DNA of 16,084 nt from Kiritimatiellia bacterium (GTDB lineage: Bacteria > Verrucomicrobiota > Kiritimatiellia > RFP12 > UBA1067), in assembly GCA_900767325.1 (NCBI GenBank), contig CAAFYT010000048.1, positions 1-16,084 on the forward strand, given 5' to 3'. The position numbers were made by a program, and so were the translations under genes. The notes beneath the pieces are model-generated. The model did no database searches. It saw only the letters and a program-made list of their open reading frames with translations, and was not told the DNA's origin. Below are positions 1-7,256 of the stretch, piece after piece. Position 1 is the stretch's first letter; every line of letters begins with the position of its first letter.

Positions 1-17
1 CGACGCTCTTCCGATCT
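1..17. other. Illumina sequencing adapter remnant (artifact)
   Basis: The window opens with CGACGCTCTTCCGATCT, which is the 3' end of the Illumina TruSeq read-1 adapter. On the minus strand it reads as the familiar AGATCGGAAGAGCGTCG read-through sequence, joined directly to the HAD gene. It is non-genomic and marks an untrimmed contig end. Any residues translated from it (R-S-E-E-R-R) are artificial. Confidence 0.95.
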
Positions 18-419
18 GCCTCCCGCCACGACCGCCTCGCCGAAAAGTTCCGCGAGGCCGAACTTCTCGAGAATCATCCTCACGGCGAAGTTCGGCTTGT
101 TCGTGTTGATGCCGAGCAGCCAGCCGCGCGCGCTGAGCGCACGCAATGTCTCGATCACGCCCGGATACGGCGTGAGCTGTTCGCAGCAGTGCTCGGCGTA
201 GTGCGATCGAAAGACTTGCCAAAGCGCTTCAAACGCAAGACCGCTCGCGGGAATGGCGTGCTCCAGAAGATACCGTGCACCCTGCCCGACGTGCCGGACG
301 ACATCCTCCTGCGGCAACTCGGCGAGGGAGAGCTCGCGGCGCGTGTGGTTCACGGTGGACGCAAGATCAGCCCTTGTGTCGAAGAGGGTTCCGTCCACAT
401 CGAAGAACACGGCATTCAT
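18..419 (-). CDS. HAD-family phosphatase, phosphoglycolate phosphatase-like (3' partial)
   Basis: The visible 134 residues are the N-terminal part of a haloacid dehalogenase-superfamily hydrolase. HAD motif I is MNAVFFDVDGTLFDT, with nucleophile Asp7 and acid/base Asp9. A helical cap follows, including VGQGARYLLEHA at about 44-55, which resembles the Gph cap. HAD motif II is the Thr of INTNK (Thr106). Motif III (Lys) and motif IV (Asp pair) would lie beyond the contig edge. By family, Gph-type enzymes hydrolyse 2-phosphoglycolate or similar small phosphates in the cytoplasm; the true substrate cannot be read from this fragment. The ATG at 419 is the only plausible start, because motif I begins at residue 2 and no earlier in-frame start exists between it and the tRNA. 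No Shine-Dalgarno is visible in the 13 nt separating it from the tRNA CCA end, so it is probably co-transcribed with the tRNA. Confidence 0.82.
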
Positions 420-432
420 GATTGCGGAAGAA

Positions 433-508
433 TGGTGGCGAGAAAGGGGATCGAACCCTTGACCTTAGGCTTATGAGTCCTGCGCTCTACCAACTGAGCT
501 ATCTCGCC
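433..508 (-). tRNA. tRNA with CAT anticodon (elongator Met, or Ile2 if lysidine-modified)
   Basis: This is a full cloverleaf with an encoded CCA at 433-435. The acceptor stem GGCGAGA/TCTCGCC is perfect, the D arm is GCTC-AGTTGGTA-GAGC, the T arm is AAGGG-TTCGATC-CCCTT, and the variable loop is AGGTC. The anticodon loop CTCATAA gives CAT. The 1:72 pair is G-C, so it is not the initiator tRNA, which normally has an unpaired 1:72. Elongator Met and the TilS-modified Ile(CAU) type cannot be separated by eye. The anticodon stem CAGGA/GCCTA has two non-pairs (C27-A43 and A31-G39), which is unusual. It has its own promoter about 20 nt upstream and lies directly before the HAD phosphatase gene. Confidence 0.93.
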
Positions 509-527
509 AAATCAGCCAATTGCGTAA

Positions 528-557
528 ATTATACCAAATCCGCCCTTCATCAGTCAA
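528..557 (-). promoter_or_regulatory. sigma70-type promoter of the CAT tRNA
   Basis: The minus strand has -35 TTGACT (552-557), an 18-nt spacer and a perfect -10 TATAAT (528-533). A TG one base before the -10 (TGGTATAAT) makes it an extended -10 promoter. Initiation about 7 nt downstream, near 521, would give a tRNA 5' leader of about 13 nt. The -35 begins only 8 nt after the stop codon of the outer-membrane factor gene, and no terminator lies between, so read-through from the efflux operon into the tRNA is possible. Confidence 0.82.
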
Positions 558-565
558 GCGCCCCG

Positions 566-2074
566 TCAGCGCCCGCACTCGGGAGGAAGACCGCCGCCGA
601 GCGCCTTGTAGAGAGAAATCAGGTCGAGCGTGATCTGACCGCGCGAAATCACGAACTCCTCCTCCAACTGCAGCCGCGAACGCTGGGCTTCGAGCACGTT
701 GTTGAAGTCGCGCAGACCGTTCTTGTAGAGATCCTTCGAGATCGTCACCGCGTCCGTCGCCGCCTTCACCGCACGCTGGAGCGACTGATTGCGATGATAC
801 TCCTGCGTGTAGGCCGAATAGGCCGTGCGAACCTGCTCATACGCCTTTTCCAAGGCCTCCGAATAGGCAAGCGCCGCCTCGCCGACCCTCGCCTCGGCGG
901 CCTTCACATTCGCATAGATCGCACCGCCCTGAAAGATCGGCCAGCTGATCGACGGCCCCAGCAGCGCGAAAAACGAGTCGCGCGAGAAAAGGCGCGTACG
1001 GTTCGTCGATTCCCACCCGACGGATCCGGTGATGTAGAGCTTCGGAAACCACGACGACTTGGCGACGCCAATAGCCGCGGTCTGCGCCGCGAGGTTGCGC
1101 TCGGCGATGCGCACGTCGGGGCGGTTGCGCATCGTATCGAGATCAAGCTCGCCCACCTTCTGCGGCGCCAGCACCCAATCGCGCCGCGTTTCGACGGGCG
1201 CGAGCTTCGCATGGAGCGAACCCGGCATCTCGCCCGCCAGGTCGGCTAGCGAGTTCTTGAGCTGCTCCTCGCGCGCAAGAAGCGCGGGGATGCGCGCGCG
1301 CGTCTGCTCCACGATGTAGGCGCACTGGTTCACCGCCAGCTCGTCGCCGATTCCGGAGTCAAGGCGAGACTTCAGGATCTCATACGTCTCGGACTGCAGC
1401 ACGAGATTCGTGCGCGCCACTTCGATGCGCTCCTGCGTCGTCCTCAGGTCGATGTACTGCGAACCGATCTGCGTGGTCAGCGAGATCCAGGCATCGGCGA
1501 TCGTCCACCCCGCGGCCTCGGCCTGCGCTAGGGCGAGCTCCGTGTTGCGCCGACTTCCGCCAAAGATGTCGATCTCCCAGTTTCCGTCAAGCGCCACGTT
1601 CTGCGCGTTGTAGCTGAAGCCGTTCGAATCCGCGCCCTGGAGGGTGTTGATGTTATTCCAGCGACGCGACCAATCCGCCCCTGCGCCAAATTGCGGCAAG
1701 TACCTCGCGTAGGAGCCGAGCAGCTCGTAGGTGGACGCCTCGAAGCGCCTCTGCGCCATCAGAAAGCCCGTGTTGTTGGTGATGCCGCCGGCAACGAGAT
1801 CGTCCAGCACGGGGTCGTTGAAGCGCTTCCACCACTCCACAAGACCTTCGCGCGTGATCTCGACGCGGCTGTCGGCGTTGGACAAGGCGGCCTCGTACTC
1901 GCACGTGACGGAAAGGTTCGTCGTCGGCTGACCCGCATCTGGCAGCAGATAGGCGGGCATTTCAAATTCAGGCTCCTCGTAATTCGGTCCGACGGAAGGG
2001 AGCGACGTACACCCCGTCCCGATCGCAAGCGCAAACGCCACGCCGAAATTGACCTTGAACGCAATCGATTTCAT
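566..2074 (-). CDS. RND efflux outer-membrane factor lipoprotein (OprM/NodT family)
   Basis: This 502-aa TolC-like channel is the outer-membrane exit duct of the pump. Family marks are visible in order: an N-terminal signal peptide ending at Cys22 (IGTGC), then VGPNYEEP (28-35), WWKRFNDPVLDDL (81-93), WEIDIFGGSRR (166-176), RPDVRIAERNLAA (318-330), SWFPKLYITGSVGW (341-354) and LISLYKALGGG (485-495). The two OEP repeats expected of the family fill the protein. The lipobox is non-ideal, with Gly at -3 instead of Leu/Val/Ile, so lipidation is probable but not certain. The reading frame is open well upstream, but the ATG at 2074 is fixed by the lipoprotein signal, a strong AAGGAG 5 nt upstream, and an ATGA overlap with the transporter stop codon. 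It is the last gene of the adaptor-transporter-channel operon. Confidence 0.93.
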   Translation of the reverse strand: MKSIAFKVNFGVAFALAIGTGCTSLPSVGPNYEEPEFEMPAYLLPDAGQPTTNLSVTCEYEAALSNADSRVEITREGLVEWWKRFNDPVLDDLVAGGITNNTGFLMAQRRFEASTYELLGSYARYLPQFGAGADWSRRWNNINTLQGADSNGFSYNAQNVALDGNWEIDIFGGSRRNTELALAQAEAAGWTIADAWISLTTQIGSQYIDLRTTQERIEVARTNLVLQSETYEILKSRLDSGIGDELAVNQCAYIVEQTRARIPALLAREEQLKNSLADLAGEMPGSLHAKLAPVETRRDWVLAPQKVGELDLDTMRNRPDVRIAERNLAAQTAAIGVAKSSWFPKLYITGSVGWESTNRTRLFSRDSFFALLGPSISWPIFQGGAIYANVKAAEARVGEAALAYSEALEKAYEQVRTAYSAYTQEYHRNQSLQRAVKAATDAVTISKDLYKNGLRDFNNVLEAQRSRLQLEEEFVISRGQITLDLISLYKALGGGLPPECGR

Positions 2075-5000
2075 CTGTTCTCCTTTCCGTCGTTGTCGTT
2101 GGTTTCGCCCCTGAACTGCGCGAAGAAGCCCTTCACCCGTTCGCGCAGCGTCTGGAACAGGGCGTAGAGCCCCGGTACGAGAAGTATGCCGAAGAGCACC
2201 GAGAAGAGCATGCCGAAGAACTCGGTCGTCCCCAAGTGGTTGCGACTCGCCGCGCCCGCGCCGGTCGCAATCATCATCGGCAGCGTGCCGAGAAGCGTCG
2301 TCAGGGCCGTCATAAGCAGCGCGCGCAGACGCTCGCCCGCCGCAAGCGCCGCCGATTCCACGATACCCAGCCCCTCCTGCTCGTGCTTGTCCTTCGCGAA
2401 CTCGACGATCAGAATGGCGTTTTTCGAGGCGAGGCCGATCAGTAGCACCAGACCCAGCTGTGCGTAGATGGAGAGCGAAAAGCCGTAGATCCGCAGCCCG
2501 ACCAGCGCGCCGAACACCGCCACGAAGATCGACAGCATCACCGGCAACGGAATCGTCCACGACTCGTACTGCGCCACGAGGAAAAGGTAGCCGAAGAGAA
2601 TCGCCAGCAGGATGAGCGGAGCCGCCTTGCCGGCGTTGCGCTGTTCCTGGAAGGTGATGCCGCTCCACTCGTAGCCGAAGTCCGAAGGCAGGTTTGCGTC
2701 AAGAACCGCCTTCACCTGCGCCAGCACCTCGCCCGAGGCCACGTTCGGATTGGGCATGATGCGCAACCCCGCCGCAGGGAACATGTTGTAGCGCTGCATC
2801 ACGCGCGGCCCAAGCTCGCGGCGGATGGCGCCGAGCGATCCGACCGGCACCATCGCCCCCGTTTCGCTCCTCACATAGAGGTTTGCGACGGCATCTGGCG
2901 TCGCGCGACCGGACCAGTCGGACTGCACCGTTACGCGATTGACCTGCGTGCCGAGGTTGACGTCGTTCACATAGCGCGAGCCGAGGTAGTTCTGCAAAGT
3001 CGCGTAGACCGTCGCCACCGGCACGTGGAACATCTCCGCCTTGTCGCGATCGACATCGAGCCAGAGGTGGGGCGTCTTGGCCGTGAAGCCGGAGTACGCC
3101 GCGCGAACAGTCGAAAGCGCGTTCAGCTTCATCAGCAGGTCGTTCTTCACCGCATCGATGCGCGCGGGATCCGTCGTCTCCTTCGACTGGAGGCGCACGT
3201 CAATCGCATTGTCCGCTCCGAGACCGGGAATCGCAGGTGGCGCGAACACCTGAACCGTTGGCTCGGGAATCGCCGCCATCAGCTTCTGCACCCTCGGAAT
3301 GAGTCGCGAGACGGTCTGCTCGGGCAAGGGACGATCCTCCCAGTTGAGAAGATCGAGAATCACCATCGCCTCGTTCTCGCCGCGCCCGGAGACAAACGAC
3401 ATGCCGTTGATCGACAACGCCGTTCTCACCTCCGGCAGGGCGCGCAGCATCTCCACCGCCCGCAGCGTCACCGCCTGCGTACGCTGAAGCGTCGAGCCCT
3501 CGGGAAGCTCCATCGAGATGAAGATGCACCGCTGGTCCTCATCCGGCAGGAAGGAGGTCTTGGCTGACGAGAACATGCTGATCGTGACGAGCGCCGTGAG
3601 CACCAGAAGCATCGTCGTCAGCAGAAGACGGGACGAAAGCCAGCGCGCGAGACGCACGAAGAAGCCCTTGAAGGAGTTGAGCGCGGCGTTGAACCAGGCG
3701 ATCGGCCCGTGCTTGTAGGGATGCGCCTCGCGCAGCAGGAGGGAGCAAAGCGCCGGAGCGAGCGTCAGCGCGCAGACCGTGGAGAAGCAGACCGCCGCCG
3801 AAAGCGTGACCGAGAACTGCTGGTAGATGCGCCCCGTGATACCCGTCATGAAGCCGACCGGCACGAAGATGCCGAGCAGGACGAGGGTCGTTGCGATGAC
3901 GGCGCTTGTCACGTCCTTCATCGCCTGGATTGACGCCTCGACCGCATTGAGGCCGCGCGTCTCGATCAGGAACTGAACGCGCTCGACGACCACGATGCAG
4001 TCGTCGACGACCACGCCGATCGCCAGCACGAGGCCGAAGAGAGTGAGCATGTTGATCGAATAGCCGAGCACGGCCATCAAAATGAAGGTCGCGCAGAGCG
4101 AGACGGGGATCGTCAGGCACGGGGTCAGCGTCGCCCGCCAGTCCTGCAGGAAGAGATAGCACACGAGCACCACCAACGCGAAGGTGATGAGCAAGGTCAG
4201 CTTGATCTCGTCAATGCAGCGCACCACATAATCCGTCGCGTCGTAGGGAACCTCGTACGTCATGTCCTCCGGGAAGGACTTCTGGAGCTCGTCCATCGCC
4301 GCGCGCACCTCGCGCATGGCGCGGATCGCGTTCGCACCCGGCTTCTGCTGGATGGCGATGTTGATCGTATCCTCGCCGTTGAGGTGGCCGGCGAACGCAT
4401 AAGACTCCTCGCCGATCTCCGTGCGGGCGATGTCCTTCAGCCGCACGATGCCGCCCAATTCGTCGCGGCGGATCACGATGTCATCGAACTCGGTCGGCGT
4501 CATCAGCCGGCCCTTGGCGGCGAGTGAGTAGGTGAATTCGCCGTGTTCGGCGGTCGGCGAGGCGCCCACGGCGCCGAGCGACGCCTGGATGTTCTGCTTC
4601 GAAATCGCGGCGATCACCTCCTCGGAGTTCATGCCCTGCGCCGCCATGCGCTGCGGATCGAGCCACACGCGCATTGAGAGCTTCGGACCGAAGATCCGCA
4701 CCTCGCCGACGCCGTTGACGCGGAGCAGCACCGGCTGAATGTTCTGATAGGCGTAGTTCGACAGCTCCAGACGCGAATGCGTACCCTTCGGCGAGCGGAT
4801 CGCGAGGAAACCGAGGAAGTCAGTCGCCTGCGCGCGCACTCGACCGCCCAGCTGCTTCACCTCGGTCGGCAGCTTGGCCTCGGCCTGGGAAAGGCGGTTC
4901 TGCACCTTGACGAGATCCATGTCGCGGCTGGATTCGACCTCGAAGGAGATGGAGAGCGAATAGGAGCCGTCGTCGCCCGATTCGCTCGACATGTAGAGCA

Positions 5001-5265
5001 TGTCGTCGACGCCGTTCACCTCGTCCTCGATGGGCGTCGCGACCGTATTCATCACCTCGCGAGCGTTTGCGCCCGGATACGTGTAGGAGACCTTGATCTC
5101 CGGCGGCGTCAGCTGCGGATACTGCGCAACCGGCAGCATGCTCATCGACATCACGCCGGCCATCGTCAGCACGATCGCGATCACCATCGCGAATCGCGGA
5201 CGCTCGATGAACACGCGCGAGAACGTCTTGATCTCGTCGATCGCCTTCCTGACTCCGAATCTCAT
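2071..5265 (-). CDS. RND multidrug efflux transporter, HAE1 family (AcrB/MexB-like)
   Basis: This 1064-aa inner-membrane proton/drug antiporter has the full family length. The first transmembrane helix leads into LPVAQYPQLTPP (44-55) and YPGANAREV (63-71), typical of the porter domain. TM4 carries the proton-relay pair Asp421-Asp422 (GVVVDDCIVVVERV), corresponding to AcrB Asp407/408. TM10 carries the partner Lys948 (GLASKNAILIVEFAK). The duplicated layout is clear: TM1, a large periplasmic loop, TM2-6, then TM7, a second large loop starting near 570, and TM8-12. The N-terminus has about 17 more cytoplasmic residues before TM1 than AcrB. All visible key residues are present, so it should be active; the substrate range cannot be read. 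It sits 19 bp after the adaptor gene and overlaps the outer-membrane factor gene by 4 nt. Confidence 0.96.
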   Translation of the reverse strand: MRFGVRKAIDEIKTFSRVFIERPRFAMVIAIVLTMAGVMSMSMLPVAQYPQLTPPEIKVSYTYPGANAREVMNTVATPIEDEVNGVDDMLYMSSESGDDGSYSLSISFEVESSRDMDLVKVQNRLSQAEAKLPTEVKQLGGRVRAQATDFLGFLAIRSPKGTHSRLELSNYAYQNIQPVLLRVNGVGEVRIFGPKLSMRVWLDPQRMAAQGMNSEEVIAAISKQNIQASLGAVGASPTAEHGEFTYSLAAKGRLMTPTEFDDIVIRRDELGGIVRLKDIARTEIGEESYAFAGHLNGEDTINIAIQQKPGANAIRAMREVRAAMDELQKSFPEDMTYEVPYDATDYVVRCIDEIKLTLLITFALVVLVCYLFLQDWRATLTPCLTIPVSLCATFILMAVLGYSINMLTLFGLVLAIGVVVDDCIVVVERVQFLIETRGLNAVEASIQAMKDVTSAVIATTLVLLGIFVPVGFMTGITGRIYQQFSVTLSAAVCFSTVCALTLAPALCSLLLREAHPYKHGPIAWFNAALNSFKGFFVRLARWLSSRLLLTTMLLVLTALVTISMFSSAKTSFLPDEDQRCIFISMELPEGSTLQRTQAVTLRAVEMLRALPEVRTALSINGMSFVSGRGENEAMVILDLLNWEDRPLPEQTVSRLIPRVQKLMAAIPEPTVQVFAPPAIPGLGADNAIDVRLQSKETTDPARIDAVKNDLLMKLNALSTVRAAYSGFTAKTPHLWLDVDRDKAEMFHVPVATVYATLQNYLGSRYVNDVNLGTQVNRVTVQSDWSGRATPDAVANLYVRSETGAMVPVGSLGAIRRELGPRVMQRYNMFPAAGLRIMPNPNVASGEVLAQVKAVLDANLPSDFGYEWSGITFQEQRNAGKAAPLILLAILFGYLFLVAQYESWTIPLPVMLSIFVAVFGALVGLRIYGFSLSIYAQLGLVLLIGLASKNAILIVEFAKDKHEQEGLGIVESAALAAGERLRALLMTALTTLLGTLPMMIATGAGAASRNHLGTTEFFGMLFSVLFGILLVPGLYALFQTLRERVKGFFAQFRGETNDNDGKENR
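2080..2085 (-). promoter_or_regulatory. ribosome binding site deciding the outer-membrane factor start
   Basis: AAGGAG lies 5 nt upstream of the ATG at 2074, inside the last codons of the transporter gene. Because the frame is open for hundreds of bases upstream, this site together with the signal peptide decides the start. The ATGA overlap points to translational coupling. Confidence 0.8.
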
Positions 5266-5284
5266 CTTTCGAACCCCTCTTCGC

Positions 5285-6466
5285 TCACTTCCCGACCACG
5301 CGCGGCGCCGTGCCCTCGACCTCGATCACCTTCATGCCGGCAATCACCTTCTGCACGCCCGACGTAACCACCCGCTCGCCCGCCGCCAGGCCGTTCGTCA
5401 CCGGAACCCAGCCCTCGAACGCCTCCAGCACGTCGACCTTGCGCTGCTCGGCCGTGCCATCTGCGCGCACCACCCACACGCCGCGATCGCCGCCCGCCAG
5501 ATCGAAAAGCGCGGTCTGCGGAACCGACGGATAGCTCGGCGGATTGCGGAAGTCACGCAAGAGCGTCACGTAGCTGTTGGGAATGAGGATGCGGTCGGGA
5601 TTGGGGAAGGAGAGCCGCATCTGGATCGTAGCCGTCTCCCTCGACATCACGTTGTCGTCGAAGTCCCACTTGCCCTGCCGGGCGTATTCGCTTCCGTCGG
5701 CGAGCACGAGGCGCAGCCGCACATCGGGAGCCGAACCGTCGAGCTGGGCCTGACGCCAGGCGATGTAGCTGCGATCGGTCAGCGGAAACGACACGCGGAT
5801 CGGGTCGATCTGCACGATCTTCGCCAACGAGCCGAGCGATGGCGAGACGTAGTCGCCGATGTGGGCCGACGTCTTGCCGATCTGCCCGGAGATCGGCGCG
5901 ACCACCTTCGCCTTCTTGCAGTCGTACTCGGCCACGATCAGATTCGCCTTCGCCTGCAGCACGGCCGCATTCGCCTTGTCGGCCGCGGACTCGGCGTTGT
6001 CGCGCTCGAGCTGGGTGATGCCACGCTCGTCGGCGCTCTGCATGCGCTCGAACTGGCGCGTCGCGCGACGCGCCTCGGATTCGGCGGCGACGAGATCGGC
6101 CTTGCACTGGTTGACGACGGCCTGGTAGCGCTCGTCATCGAGCAGGTAGAGCGTCTGCCCCTCCTTGACGACATCGCCCTCCTTGAAGTGGATCTCCTTC
6201 ACGTAACCATTCACCTGCGGCAGGAGATCGACCTCCTGGATCGGCTCGGCGTGGGCGACGAACCGCTCCGGCAGGTTGTAGACGCGCATCATCGCATTGG
6301 TCACCGCCACGGTCGCCGGCGGCATCTGCATCATCGCCTTCGCCCCCGCCGTGGCCTTGCCCCAGATCCCCGCGGCGACCCAGCCCGCGATTACGCAGAC
6401 CAGCGCCATGATCACCTGGGCGACGAACGCCCCGGACTTGCTCGATTTCGTAGTTTCAGCCGTCAT
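5285..6466 (-). CDS. RND efflux periplasmic adaptor (membrane fusion protein, AcrA/MexA-like)
   Basis: This 393-aa adaptor bridges the transporter and the outer-membrane channel. Residues about 13-34 form a hydrophobic helix with no acceptable lipobox, so it is probably held by an uncleaved N-terminal anchor, unlike the lipidated AcrA and MexA. The split lipoyl domain is seen at about 78-112 (VDLLPQVNGYVKEI, GDVVKEGQTLYLLD) and 185-218 (KVVAPISGQIGK, GDYVSPS). They enclose an alpha-hairpin of Ala/Glu-rich coiled coil (about 112-180). A beta-barrel follows from about 220 (DPIRVSFPLTDRSYI) and a membrane-proximal domain to the end (GERVVTSGVQKVIAGMKV). The start at 6466 has GGAG at usable distance. 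It is the first gene of the efflux operon, directly behind a near-consensus promoter. Confidence 0.94.
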   Translation of the reverse strand: MTAETTKSSKSGAFVAQVIMALVCVIAGWVAAGIWGKATAGAKAMMQMPPATVAVTNAMMRVYNLPERFVAHAEPIQEVDLLPQVNGYVKEIHFKEGDVVKEGQTLYLLDDERYQAVVNQCKADLVAAESEARRATRQFERMQSADERGITQLERDNAESAADKANAAVLQAKANLIVAEYDCKKAKVVAPISGQIGKTSAHIGDYVSPSLGSLAKIVQIDPIRVSFPLTDRSYIAWRQAQLDGSAPDVRLRLVLADGSEYARQGKWDFDDNVMSRETATIQMRLSFPNPDRILIPNSYVTLLRDFRNPPSYPSVPQTALFDLAGGDRGVWVVRADGTAEQRKVDVLEAFEGWVPVTNGLAAGERVVTSGVQKVIAGMKVIEVEGTAPRVVGK

Positions 6467-6486
6467 TTCCCTTCTCCTTCTCGTAG

Positions 6487-6497
6487 TGCGGACCGCA
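6487..6497. promoter_or_regulatory. 11-bp palindrome in the efflux operon leader (candidate operator)
   Basis: TGCGG-A-CCGCA is a perfect inverted repeat with a 1-nt centre. It lies about 10 nt downstream of the predicted transcription start and just upstream of the Shine-Dalgarno of the adaptor gene. The position suits repressor binding. The arms are only 5 bp, so chance occurrence in GC-rich DNA is possible. No regulator gene is present in the window. Confidence 0.35.
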
Positions 6498-6513
6498 TCT
6501 CAAACGGGGGTGT

Positions 6514-6546
6514 ATTATATAGTGTTTCGCCTCCCCTTGTCAAGGG
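6514..6546 (-). promoter_or_regulatory. sigma70-type promoter of the efflux operon with palindromic -35 region
   Basis: The minus strand has a perfect -35 TTGACA (6538-6543), an 18-nt spacer and a perfect -10 TATAAT (6514-6519). The start would be near 6507, giving a leader of about 40 nt. The -35 lies inside a perfect palindrome, CCCTTG-A-CAAGGG (6534-6546), and contains the miaA stop codon (TGA, 6540-6542). The palindrome has no T-run after it, so it is not an intrinsic terminator; a repressor site over the -35 is a reasonable inference. Such a strong core promoter for an efflux pump suggests either control by a repressor or constitutive expression. Confidence 0.82.
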
Positions 6547-7256
6547 CGGGCGGGAAGATCGTCCGAGGCCTGCGGAAATCGGACTTCCCAAGGCCCCCGC
6601 GCACGCCAGCAGTCGCGCACGGCCTCGACCGTCGGTTCGACGTAGATCGGCGTGGACTGATGGCGAAACCACGTATCCTGACGTTTCGCGAGCTGGCAGG
6701 TGCGCACGAGAATCCTCTCCCGATCATCCCCCTCGCGATAGCCAATCGCCGACGCCGCCGTCCTCGACCACTCCGGATAGTACCCGTGCAGACGGCGCTT
6801 CTCCTCGTCCAGCCCGGCGAGGAACATGTCGTCCAGCCGACGGGCGATGCGCGCGCGCAGGATCTCGCGGTCGATTCGGATGACGGGGTATTCGGGCGGG
6901 GGCTGGACCCAGCGGCGATCGAGTCCGCGCAGAAGAGCCGAGAAGTAGAGGCCCGTTCCGCCGACGATCACGATCGGCGTCTCGGCGGGAACGGCGGCGG
7001 CCCAGGCCGAGGCCGCGCGCAACCACGCGCCCGAGGAGAAGGTCTCGGCCGGCGTGACAACATCCACTCCGCCCATGTGGAATTCGGCGCGCTCGGCGGG
7101 AGAGGGCTTGGCGGTGCCGATGTCCATGCCGCGGTAGACGAGCATCGAATCGGCGCTCAGAATCCACGCGCCCATCTCGCGCGCGAGCGTGGCCGCGATC
7201 GCGCTCTTGCCGCTCGCCGTCGGCCCCGCCAGCAGATAGGCCCTGCGCTCGATCAC
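6540..7256 (-). CDS. miaA: tRNA dimethylallyltransferase, short form
   Basis: MiaA transfers a dimethylallyl group to N6 of A37 in tRNAs reading UNN codons. Visible motifs are the P-loop GPTASGKS (11-18), SADSMLVYRGMDIGTAKPS (34-52), IVGGTGLYFSALL (97-109), then IGYRE (171-175) and LAKRQDTWFR (189-198). The protein is only 238 aa, against about 300-316 usually. The missing part is internal: after LRGLDRRWVQPPPEYPV the chain goes straight to IRIDREILRARIARRLDDM. The usual 60-70 residues with the DPxxAxRIHPNDxxRxxRALEV signature are absent. In known structures this region is the insertion domain that contacts the tRNA anticodon arm. Start: GTG at 7256, overlapping the purB stop as GTGA. Flanking motifs are intact and in frame, so this is not a simple frameshift. 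Confidence 0.88.
   Translation of the reverse strand: MIERRAYLLAGPTASGKSAIAATLAREMGAWILSADSMLVYRGMDIGTAKPSPAERAEFHMGGVDVVTPAETFSSGAWLRAASAWAAAVPAETPIVIVGGTGLYFSALLRGLDRRWVQPPPEYPVIRIDREILRARIARRLDDMFLAGLDEEKRRLHGYYPEWSRTAASAIGYREGDDRERILVRTCQLAKRQDTWFRHQSTPIYVEPTVEAVRDCWRARGPWEVRFPQASDDLPARP

Noticed and set aside
2075..2668. N-terminal extension of the outer-membrane factor to 700 aa
   Set aside because: The extension is a shadow of the transporter gene; signal peptide, ribosome site and ATGA overlap fix the start at 2074.
6534..6546. CCCTTG-A-CAAGGG as a transcription terminator after miaA
   Set aside because: The stem is short and not followed by a T-run; it coincides with a -35 box, so it is better read as promoter or operator sequence.
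5093..6883. 596-aa open frame on the plus strand
   Set aside because: Antisense to the adaptor, the transporter start and the end of miaA, whose families are certain. It is rich in Arg/His/Leu with no domain pattern, as expected of a shadow frame in GC-rich DNA.
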